Of a stretch of 64,000 nucleotides of DNA, positions 25,801 through 37,800 are shown one piece after another; position 1 is the first letter of the stretch, and every line of letters starts with the position of its first letter. Below the pieces are notes generated by a model. It ran no database searches. It worked only from the letters and a program-made list of their open reading frames with translations, and was not told the origin of the DNA. The stretch covers positions 3,229,001 to 3,293,000 of the forward strand of contig JAPXFQ010001003.1 of NCBI GenBank assembly GCA_028564705.1, written 5' to 3'. Origin of the DNA: Apricaphanius iberus (taxonomy: Eukaryota > Chordata > Actinopteri > Cyprinodontiformes > Aphaniidae). The translations under genes and the position numbers were made by a program.

Positions 25801-28800
25801 AAGGAGCAATGAACGACAGAAAGTAAGTTTTGGTTAAGCTGTAAAGCTTTGTACTAGAAGTGCAGCTCAATGAATCCTCTAGAAATGCATGGAAACAAAA
25901 CACAGCAGCCTTTTTTGTTGTTTTCCTACACCTACTTGTGTTCAGAATCGCCAAAGGAACAGATTAGATAAGTTATCCTTTCAATATAAAGCATATAGTG
26001 GCCAAACGCTGCATTAAGTACTAATTACAGCGACTGTAGAGCCCCGTTCTGGTGAAGCGATCTCTGGTTGTTACTGAAACTGACCAATCAGATTTGTAAG
26101 CTCTCCGTTGACGGAGACAGATAGTTAAAAATGTGGGCCTCTACTCTGTGTGTCCTTGCGTAGGTGACGGAGAGACCTTGCGTTGACTGATAATGGCGCA
26201 ATCCGTCTCCGTCAAAACGCAGAAGCATGAACTAGTTTAAGGATGGATGCATGGATGGTTAGGGACATCTGCTTTAAGAAGTATAATTGAGCTGAAGTCC
26301 TTAGAATAAAAGTTGGAAGCTTGCAAATAAGGAAGTATCTCCTGAGCTCCTGAGTTAAAAGACAAAACTATTTATCAAGCCTAACAAATGTTTGAAGGAA
26401 ACAAATGTAAAAAATTTAATGAGACAACAAAAAGGTGGATCTTAATAGTTCTTCATTCACTGAGGATGAAGACCCTGTTACACTCTACATTATGTGGCTG
26501 AATTGTAAACATATCAAACCTATAGCAAACCAAAAGATGTCCTAGAACTCACCCAAAAAGTTTATCACCAGTTTTCTACGCCCCATCACAACTCTTGGAC
26601 TGTTCGAGATCCTAAATAAATGCTAATGTAATATTTTAGCTGGAAAAACTACACTTGAGTGGGGAAATTGTAAATTAATTACATTATTAGGTAGGCAGGG
26701 GGACAGCCTTAGAGACTAAATGCATATCAGAATGCATTCAGCATAAAACAACAATGAAATAAAAATGTAGAAAACATAATGTGGATAAGCCAAGTAAAAA
26801 AAAACAACTGAAAACAATAATAAGAAAAACAATCTTATTCTTTGTTATGACAGTTCATTTATCAGTATTTACACTTGTCTGACATAGATTTTTAGGAGCT
26901 ATGCTAAACATCGCCCCTTTTAGAAAACAAAAACACCTTTGAACCTACCAAGTTAATTATCTCTTTCATAATGTTGCACAAAAATTGGGAAGAGCAAAGT
27001 AAAAGAAATGCTGCCTCCATTACTGTTGACACATTTTTGCATGCTAGAAGTAGAGTGACGGGACTGATATTTTTTTTTTTTTTTTTTTTTTTTAGTCCAC
27101 TGAACTAATTTTTGGATCCCTTTTTTAGTAAGAACTCCTACAGATACCACAGTCTGTACACATACACTGGTTGTTACACAAACTCAGTCCAGACTTACTA
27201 TATCCGTGCTAGCATTAACAATGTCACACTGTTGGTTCCCTTTTTAAACCTCAGAGTGCTAACGTCTGGGTTTAAGCAAATGTTGGCTGATGTTCGGTGT
27301 TCCCATTCTGGTTGTCATAATAGAGGCGCTGACCAGGACTTCTTGATACCAACAACTCCTCAACCATCAACACACCTTATGTAACCCCACTTACATGGCA
27401 ACAAGCCCAAGTGTTTCCATGGCCTGTTATTAAACCACCAGCCTCCTTCTATTGGCCAAGAATAACTGAGAGGATAATTCTAACATGTTGTCCTTCACAT
27501 TGAAGCATATTTTGGCTTTACAGAGTTTCAGCACCTTGTTTGATATAAAAAAAATATTTAAAAAAGTCAGACATTTGAGTAAATTTATATAGTTCCCAGT
27601 TACCTCTGACAAAAACATTTTTATAATTTTAATAACAGTACCTTGGTAAAATATAAATAACTTGATATTTTTCCACATTTTATAAGGTTCGAACCACAAA
27701 CTTTGATGCACTTTATAAAGATTTTATGTGATGAACCGACACAAAGTATTTCATAATTATGGAGCAAAATATAAAAAGCATGATACATAGTTTGCAAAGA
27801 AAAAAACAAACAAAACAACTACAAAAAAACAGATAAAATCCGGAAATTGTGTTTCATTTGTATTAAGCATGGTTGTGCCAATCATTTGTAGAACAACTTT
27901 CCACTGAAACTACAGCAGCAAGTCAGAGAACAGATGAAGAACGGAGAACATACGTCCGTCATTGGTCAACATCAGCCCCAGATTATTTCACCCGAATGGT
28001 GCTCTATTGTCGATTTAATTAGTAGTCAATGCATCCTTTGGGTACTAGATGCTTTATATTGCAAGAACAGTTTATTTAATCTGGTCTTTTGGCAGTTTTG
28101 AACAACAGAAGGTGCAGAGAACAACAAACAGACCGCTGTCGGTTAGTTTACATGCATATTTAGAGTATTCATTGAGCTGTACTTCTAGTAAAATGCGTAC
28201 CAGCCCTATCAAAACTTGCTCTCTGTCGGCCTTTGCTCCTTGAGTGGATGTGTGTTTACAAACTTGAATATATTCAGTAGGAAAGCTTTTGCTTATGCTG
28301 CTGCTTTTACTTGGACCATGCTGCAGAAAGACTGGAAATGGACTGAGCTATTGTCCTAAATGCTTTCAAAGCCAAACCGAAAGCAGCAGAGTGTCTCAAT
28401 GATTTGTAATTGCCTATCATGATTCATGATTTGTGTTATTTTAAAGTTGTTTTAATGTTGTAACTGTTGAATTTACACCACCTGCTGTCCTGGCGGAAAA
28501 CTGCTTTGCAACACTCAATACGTTTACATGCAGCAGAGAAAGTCGAATTATTACCTTAGTCCAACTGAAATCAGACTTTTGAAATGCTTGTATACACCTT
28601 AGTGTTTACATGCAGTGAACCGACCTGGAGTTTAAGAAACCCGACTAAGATACCCAGATAATGCGATTGAGAATCAGACTAGTCTGCAGCCAACCCCCCG
28701 CCCGTACTCACACACCTCCTAAAGAATTTAGGAGACGCTGAAGTGCGGCTCAGCAACAACATAGTAGTGTTATAAGAAGAATATGGCTACTAAGAAAAAT

Positions 28801-31800
28801 GTAAACGGCTGATCAGTGCATGTTTGGACTGATGAAGAGAAAGTGGATTGTGATTGTGAATATCCTATTTTTACTCCCTCTACCTCACTACTGTCAGCTC
28901 TGTGTACTACTGCCTGTGTGCAGCTCGAAGCTAACCTCTATAAGGCAAACACGTAGAGGTGCATATCGCCATCTGTCCGGGAGTCAAATGTACTTCATTT
29001 AATAATTCAATTTCTGAGAGACATGAAAACTGGGACTCGGCTCTCAGCGGGGGGCAAGCCCTTAGTCCGATTTGACCAAAAAGCTCGATTTAGATGTGCA
29101 TGTAAAAGTACTGATTGACAAACCAACAAAGAAGTATAAATTAAGATGAACACATAGATATGGTTTGAACTTCACCATTCCATTGCTTTTGTTGTCTGGA
29201 ACAGGGGACTTTCGGTTTAGCTGAAAATCTTTTGGAACCTCTAACAGATATCCACCTAGGATTGTCCTGTATTTAGCCCCATCCATGTTCCCATATACTA
29301 TGTTCAGCTTTTCTGTTCTGATTCAAGAAAGCATACCCACAGCATGATCTTGCCACTGCCATTTTTTTAAAGTTGTGGTAGTGTGTGAAATCCAAGTTTA
29401 CAAAATACACTAGGTTTCCACCAAATGTAATGTTTTGAATGTAGGTTAGAAAATACAGTTTTCGGCTCATCTGACCAAGGGTACCTTCTTCCACGTGTTT
29501 GCTATGTCCCCTAGGGGAAGGTGGATCACCATATATTTGTAGTTGAGCTGAAATGTTCTTTTCCACTTAACAGTTTTGCTTTATATTGGTCTGTCACATA
29601 AATTCCCAGTAAAATACATTGAAGTTTTTGGTTGTAACATGATAAAATACAAAACAAATGTTGAGGGATATGAATACTTTTGTTTGTAAAGTCAATTGCA
29701 TCACTGGAAGGATGGTATTGGATGTTTTCATAATAATAAAAACTCATACTGTATTATAATAAGTGCTATTAGGCACAGTTAAATTGCTAAGATTCAATTA
29801 ACAAGGCCAGAAACTTTATCCTATGACTCCATGACAAGCTTAGCTGAATGTATTGTTTTTACACTTTCCATCAGTGCTGAATTTTCCACTACATTTTCCA
29901 GTTCTTGACTTTTCAAAAGAACATTGGCTGTTTTGAATAAGCTATGGCTTTGAAAACCTTTCTCCTAATGTTTTTGTAATCTGCAGCCATGCCATCCATC
30001 CATCCATAATATCAAGCTGTTGTACATTTTTTGGATTTTGGAACTGCCATTGTGTATTTTCTGACTAAACGTTGTGCAGCATCTTTTTCCTGCAAGCTGT
30101 AAATTCTTTTGCACACATATCTATCTACAGGAGACAAAGCTCACCACACAAGGGGTCTGATGTTTATAACACAGAGATCCATAAATATCCAGATGCAGAT
30201 AAACCACAAAACCGCATTGCCTCTCTCATTCTGCAAACACTCATACTTCCACCTTTTGGTTTTCACCATGTTGTACGTGTTACTGTGTTTATTTTCATAC
30301 AGAATGCACTGATCGACGGCAGTGGTAAACCCCAGAGTCCACAAACCTAAATTTAGTGTGTCTCGGATAAATTAGCTTGAGATTGCTCTATGTTACCTGG
30401 AAAATGCATCTAAATTTGGCATTTTACTCGTTTTTGCAGTCTGGTTACATTTTAAACTTGTCAAGATCATTACTTTTCACCCTTAACCTGAGATATTTAG
30501 TTATTTTGCTAATCATTCAGCTTTTCTGAGAAAGGTTTCACAAATGGTGTATAAGCATCAGTCAGTGTTCACGTCATAAACTTATTGCTGTTGACCTGAT
30601 TGTGATCTATTTGTTCAAAGTTCGCCTTTGTGTCTCTGCTTTAATGCTGGAATAGCTGGTGTAAAATGCCTTTTGACACATGAATGACGTAGAGCAAAGA
30701 ATGTCTGTGACCTAATGCAGCTCACACCTTTATATGTTGTGGGTTCAGTGTCGATGCCTAGAGTTGAAAGTTAAAAGTTGAAGAACTTCTCGACCTCCAA
30801 GCAAAAAGCAGAGCAAAGCAGTGGAGTTGATTGTAAGCGTAAACATATGCAGAGCGCTTTTCCTAGAACTCTGCCTCAATGCTGGATTCATGCTCTTGTA
30901 GATTCCCAGGAGTTTTCCACTAGCCACCTCACCGCAAGCAGAGTAACTTCACCGGCAGCTAAATCAGGCCATTCATCTTAGGGGAAGCATAAAAATGTCT
31001 TTGTTCGTTGAACTTGATTGCAGTGTTGAGTTCAGATTTTCACGGAGCTTAAACATCTATCTTATCTTCTTGTCACTTAAAAAGTAAAAATGGATTTTCA
31101 GCATTTTTTTTCTTCTTTTTTTGTCCACAAAATAGGAACTGAACTGGGCTTGAAAGCTTTTACGTTTTCGGCACCTCGTGCAACAAATATTTGACAATAC
31201 ACGGTTCAAACCCTTGTTACACTGAAAGACTTTAGAAATATGGTTATTTTATTGCAGTCCACATTGTGTGTGTGTGAATGCTTTCTGTGAGCAAATATTA
31301 ATGCATTTTACTGCAACTATGCTGCTGCTGTCTAGGCCAGGTATGTCTTGTAAAAGAGATAATTGATGTCAATCGGACAAACTTGGATAGAGATTAAATA
31401 AAATCAAATGTCCATTTCTTATATCTATAAATTTGGTACTTCCTTTATTGGCTCTTTGGCAGTATTATGTAACTGGGGGGTCACCCACAGATGGACATAA
31501 CTGTGGTTTCCAGTTTGGCCGGGGGCTCATTAGCTGAAGTAGCAGTGATTTATTCAGTCACTTTATCATACTGATGCAAACTTTTTCAATGATGCATTAT
31601 TCTGAGAAAACCAGAGTACGTTTGTCGGTGTGTACCTATGTGTGAAGCCTTAATACCACTGTCCAAAGAAAAGCCTTTTTATGGTTGACAAACCAGTCTC
31701 AGCTTGAGGTCCATTTAATAACAGTTGTAGAGCTTTCAAGATAATTCATGGTTTGTACAAACTTTTCGTACAAAAATAAGCTAACCTAAACTAGTGATCA

Positions 31801-34800
31801 GCTCTTTGCACATTCAGTCATTAGGAAAAAGTTCAATTTCTTTTAATTCTATGTTTGTTTGTTTTTTGTTTTTTTACATATGAGAACACAAGATTGTCTC
31901 ATCATTAAAAAATTATGTTCAATTTTTTTGCTTGGTACCAGTTTAGAAGTTTCATCTCAAATGTAATTTAGGGAGTTGTTGGGTAAAAGTTATTTATTTT
32001 TAATTGGGTTCAAGTTCCAGTCCTTTCCTATCAAGCCCAATTTTTAATATTATGAAAAGTTGATATTTTAAAACTTTTGTTTTGTTAGTAAGTTATTTCT
32101 AATTTTTAGCCTAAGTTATAAGGAGCCCGTGCTGAAGATCAAAGGAGCCACTTGCGGCCCAAAGCCACAGGTTGCAGACACCTGATCTAGGAAAACTCGG
32201 GTTATCATTACACAAATCCCTCAAAGCCCGTGACAATAGTGAAAAAAAGAATTGCTCACTTTTAGCAAAAAGAAAACTTCAACAGAACAGGGCCATCTGC
32301 TGCAACCGTGACTTTTAATACTAATTCAACTTCAAGTGAAAAATAACACACAGCGCTTTCAGCCATCATTATCTATTAAAACCAAAACCAAATGGGAAAA
32401 GCTGTGTTTGGAAAATAAAGTCCAACCTTGTTGCTTAAAGGAATTAAAAAAAGAAATTCAACTACCTCTTTACCCATCTCTGTGATGAAGCTTGGAGGTG
32501 TGCTTTAACACAGTGCTAAGGAGGAAAGACATCAGGACCTCTGCAACAATGCCAATAGGACAAATGAGACCAAGAAATTTGGTCATAATGCATACCACCA
32601 TGTTTGAGGAAAGCCCTGCATAGGAGCCTAATGCATATCAGCAAATACACCTCATACCCACTGTGAGGCAAGACTGTGGAGGGGATGATGATTTGGATGA
32701 TTTCCACAGCCACCGGGCCAGTGTATTTTGCTGTCATATAATCAACTATGACCTCTTTTGTATTCTACGGTCAAATTCAAAGCAATCTGACACCTGAAGC
32801 TTTAGTCACGACATTACCAGGGTAATCTCCCCCCAAAACATCAGCAATTCTCGAACGGGATGTCTTGACCTAAGCCCAGTCCAAGTCCAGATCAAGATGA
32901 TTTAAATATCATGCTGATGTCTTACCTGCAGTACCTGAAAACGATAGCAAATTAAACAATGTTATAAAAAGGTGTGGGCCACAAGTTCTACACAAGGTCC
33001 TAAGACTGAAGTCATACAGAAAATATTTTCAAGCTAGTGTGCCTAAAGTGGTTCTACAAGAAACTGAGCCAAAGGTTGTACTTTCTTTTCTAATTAGGCC
33101 CAAGCAGCGAAAGTTATGGGGAGGCCTTTTGTAACTGCACTATTTCTTCTTATTCTTTTCTCCATTCAAATAGCTTTTTGGAGACCTGAACATAAACAAA
33201 AACTCACCAAACTTTACACTCATATGAAATGTGCCGTTCAAGGCGGATGTGATTTTTTTTTTTTTGTGTGTGTGTGTGTGCTTATGGTTACATTTATGTA
33301 ATTTGTTTGGTTACTTCGGCATAGATTTTTTAGAGGCAATACTTTCTATTTCCTGTAACAGATTACAGGATGTTTAATAATTGTGACATTTTTTGTTCAA
33401 GAGAATAAAAACAAGGAGTTGGACATCTTTTTCCTTATTTTTTTTTTCCATATCTTTCTGTAGACACGTAAGCTCACCAAAGCGGAGCGGCAGCGTTTCA
33501 GCGAGGAAGTAGATATGCTGAAAGGGCTGCAGCACCCAAACATCGTGCGTTTCCACGATTCCTGGAAGTCAACGATGAAGGGGCACAAGTGCATCATCCT
33601 CGTAACTGAACTGATGACATCGGGTACACTCAAAACGTGAGGATCAGCATCCTGTTCCTGTCATTTTACATCTTTTTTTTTTTTTTTTTGTCTCAGATTG
33701 CAAATATTTTCCTCTATGTAACCCTATCCCTCGTAACACTGTTATATTATGAGGGATAGCTATGTCACAACTAACAGCTGTTTTCACATTTTTAAAGTAG
33801 GTGAAGTATAAGGAGCAAAAAAATAGTTTTACATAGAATCTTCTTGGTGCAAATTATGTGAACTTGCTAAGTTTAGAACTTTTGGCTGTGAAACTACACA
33901 GTGATATACTTTATGGCTCTTAAATGCTTCCGCTGACCGCTCTTTTGTCTGGAATATGTTTTGGTTGATTTGTTGCATCATATGTCGGTGTTGTAGGTAC
34001 TTAAAGAGGTTTAAGGAGATGAAGCTGAAGCTGCTGCAACGCTGGAGTCGCCAGATCCTCAAAGGGCTTCACTTCCTGCACACACGCTCTCCCCCCATCA
34101 TCCACAGGGACCTCAAATGTGACAACATCTTCATCACCGGCCCCACTGGCTCTGTTAAGATTGGAGATCTGGGGCTGGCCACTCTCAAAAGTGCCTCCTT
34201 TGCTAAAAGTGTCATTGGTAAGTAAGTCCTGTGAAAATGGGACCAACGGAGAACACAGTCAGTCTATCATGTAGTATGAAACTCCTTTCCTTGTTTGTTG
34301 TTCTTCCTCTCAAGCAATCATAGACTCTTTGTTTAACTTTCTGCTAGCTTTAAAAAGCAATTTAGTACTGAAATTGGCTTTAATTTAGCTGGAAATTGCT
34401 CTATCAAGTTAATTCAGCGAGTTCCAGGAATGAGATTGAGAACGACTTGTTTCTTTCCTCGTATACTGGTGCTGGAAATTGATAAAACAGGTACAAATGA
34501 AGCGCTCTATAGTTAGGGTAGCCAACCGTCCCTTAAAATATGGAATCGTGCCGTATTTGACTATTAAATTAATAGTCAAATACTCTTGTGGAGCATCTTA
34601 GGAACATTTGTCTTTGCTTTTAGTTTTGTATTGCTTGACCTTGGATTCCATTGGTCATGTATTTATTATTCTTCATTCTTCTGTCCTTATCTTTATTCAT
34701 TTTATCCATTTATTGTTTTTTTTCTTCTCACTATTAATATTTTTATCATCACTGTTCTCGTTTCTAGACATGTGGCTTTTTTGCTTTTGTCTTGTCATGT

Positions 34801-37800
34801 CATTTGTGGGGTTCGTGTTGGGTGGGGTTGAGCATTATGAGCTGGTGTGTGTGTGTTGTTGTGTGTTGTGTGTGTGTTGGTATGCTGTCTTTGATTGTGA
34901 TTTTTGCTCTGCTGTTTTGATTCCTTTTTTTTGATGTACTGGAGGACCCCCTCGAAAACGAGATGTCTCATCTCAAGGGGTTAATCCTCCCAATAAATAA
35001 AAATAAATGTTAAATAAATGTGCCGTCCCGTTTTGAACTAATAAGGAACGCTATTTGTTCCGTATTTTTATAAATGTCTATCATGTGTGTCCGTCATAGG
35101 CTTCATACTGCTTTATTCTAACTATGTAGCCTATATAAACATAAAACTCACCCTACATTCAGCAAAACTTTTCTAACGGCGGGATCAAACGGGACCGCAA
35201 ATTGTTTGTTTGCGGCTCGTGAGTGATGCGCGCTTAGGATTGATCAGGTAGACACACACGCACACTGACGCTTCCATGCAGCACCTTTAAAAATGTCCCA
35301 AAAACGCTTACAGTGAAATGGGTGGGTGGGAAGAGGCCCATCCTTGGCTGGAAAAGATCAGTATAGATGAACACAAGGCAAACTGTAATCAATGTTCAGT
35401 GTTCTTAGTGGCGCACTGAGAAAACTGGCTGCACAGCACACCGGGCACACAAGAACGCAGAAAACACACGTCTGTGAGGCTTGTGCGACATTTAGGCTAA
35501 AATATTCAGAATAGATTACATGTATTGTGCTTTTTCAAAGATGTCTCGTCCATGTGACATTTTATTTTTGTTGGATTAAATGTAGAGGATTTTGTACAAT
35601 CAATGTAAATCAATCAATATAAATTACAACTTTAAGAACAAATCATAGTAACTGATTCATTGTTATGCTAATAAATAGATTAAAATGAAACATGTTTGGA
35701 TAGGTTTCTGGCTGTTGAAATTTTATATTTAAGAGAAAAAGCCAATAAATTGTAAGCGAATGTTGCATTAAATCTCTTAGTGTGGTTTGATTGTTTTTCA
35801 GACAAGCCATGCAAGCCAATTCAATTAACTATTTGTCATCCCACTCCTAAATTTGTATTTAAGTGAGCAGATAGTAGTGTAAAGGTGTTTAGGGTTCATC
35901 TGCAATATCCCCATACAGTCACTTTAGAAAGAAAATACTGAAAACACATTGTTGGAAGCTCAACAACCAGACCCTTGTTCTCAGCATCGGCATTGTGTTT
36001 ACTCACACTGCATCTTGTTAAGTAAGGCAAGGTAATTTTATTGTATGGCACACTTTCAACACAAGGCAATTCAAGGTGCTTTACATCATTAAAATTAGAA
36101 CACAGAAAAGAGAGCAAAAATCACTTTGAAGATTAGCCTAATTTATAGAAATTATGCATTAATGTGTTTATTGTGACTAAAGCATTTAAAACTTAACATA
36201 TGACCCTTCTGGATGATCCCCTCACTAAAACAGCCACACCTCCCCGTGAGTCAGATGTACGGCTCGGCCCATGGTAAAGAATGCCCTGTGTCCCTTATTT
36301 TAATTTATGAAAGTTGGCAACCCTATCTATGGTCGAGCAAAGTAAAAGAGGGGGACCTAATGTTGCATGATGAGGCTTTTAGCTAAGTCAGTTTACAGCA
36401 TCGGTGCTGTTTTTAATCAACAAACGCATTGTCATGACTCTGTAAAGAAATAACTAACACAAGGTTATTTAAACTCTTTTCCTTATTGAAGCACAATTTT
36501 TTTTGGCCATTTTTTTTGTGTCATAATCTCTTTATACCACATATCTACATATCTTCACTATTATGTGGTCCCACTCAAAAAAAAAATCTTACTATGGTTT
36601 TTCATGAACATTTAGCAGCAACAGAGCGTTTATCATCTTAAAAAGCTACTGCAAAGTTCAGAATGCTGTCACTCTAACTGCGTTTTTGTAAATAATTATA
36701 CATGGTCAATCTCCTCTACAACACTTATACTATAAGACTTTTTTTTGTAAAGTAAAAAATACCATAAATACCGCAAATGCTATGCATTGCCCAATGCCCT
36801 CTAAATGCAAATGCATTACATAGCATTTATTTACACAGTAGATCGTTTTATTTTATTTCCCCAACTGCATATAAAGCACTACAAATGATCATTTGTCAGC
36901 CTAGGAGAAAAGAAATCACCATAGCCTCGTTACGTTTAACATGCTGTTCATCTATTACAGGTGCAGCTACAGTTGATATTTATCCTATGGTTCTGCAAAT
37001 GCTATACATCTCCGGTTTTGTTTTTTCTTTTAGCTTTTTAAGATTTCAGTTTAGATAGCCCATTCATACAGTCATAAAATAATAAGTCATGATAAGGTTT
37101 ATAACATGCTGTGAACATATTGATACATAATACTGTTGACTTTAACTGATGCCCTGCAATTCCTGACAGGAACTCCGGAGTTCATGGCCCCAGAGATGTA
37201 CGAGGAAAAATACGACGAAGCGGTGGACGTCTATGCTTTGGGAATGTGCATCCTGGAGATGGCCACTTCTGAGTACCCGTACTACGAGTGCCAAAATGCT
37301 GCGCAGATCTACCGCAAAGTCACCAGTGTAAGTAAAGGGGAAAGTACTCAACATGTGCCGGCTTTCTTTTCAAGTGGAATTAAACAAAACATAACCAAGA
37401 TTTTTTTTAAGATTAAAGTTTGAAATCCTGCGGTGTTGGAAAGGAAGAGGATGAAAAGCTTTGTTGTGCCTAATAAGTGCATAACATTTTGTACAGAATA
37501 CTACCAAGACATTTTTTTACATTTTTGGGCTGTGATTAAGGTGCAGCCATTCACATGTTTTACCCATTAATTATCTGTGTAAAGCTCCCGTTTAACTGGT
37601 TCTGCTTGTATCTTTCAAAGAAACAAACTTTGCGTCAAAGCAATGTTTGAATTGAAAACTAAAGTGACCTCTTGACACCTATATTTGTTAAATGCTGTCT
37701 AAATGTTTTGGAGTAAACTTTTTTTAAACAGATTTTCATCTATTCAATTAAACAACTGGACTCCTATACAATAATGATTTAATTTGGTTGAAAATACATG

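Larger units (their letters stand above)
22813..33463 (+). other. wnk4 intron 1, second half
   Basis: AT-rich intron containing the listed mobile elements (Tc1-like at 22813, 27580, 29185 and 32395; Harbinger-like at 25586; TA-flanked MITE at 28521) and two poly-T runs. The remaining stretches, for example 23450-25530 and 29700-32390, hold nothing I recognise. Confidence 0.65.
34514..36325. mobile_element. hAT element with 8-bp target duplication
   Basis: The left end TAGGGTAGCCAAC and right end, reversed, TAGGGTTGCCAAC are inverted repeats. The flanks TCTATAGT (34506-34513) and TCTATGGT (36326-36333) form an 8-bp target duplication with one later change, typical of hAT. Subterminal GTCCCTTAAAATATGGAATC near the left end is mirrored by CCTGTGTCCCTTATTTTAAT near the right. 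No transposase is recognisable. Secondary insertions occupy about 34584-35012 and 36024-36105. Confidence 0.78.
34218..37169 (+). other. wnk4 intron 3 (3.0 kb)
   Basis: More than half of the intron is one hAT element (34514-36325) with other repeats inside it. The rest (34218-34505 and 36334-37169) is plain AT-rich sequence. Confidence 0.75.

Noticed and set aside
34586..34934. Hydrophobic frames of 81 and 108 codons resembling membrane proteins
   Set aside because: They come from T-rich LINE 3' untranslated sequence; poly-pyrimidine always reads as Phe/Leu/Ser.
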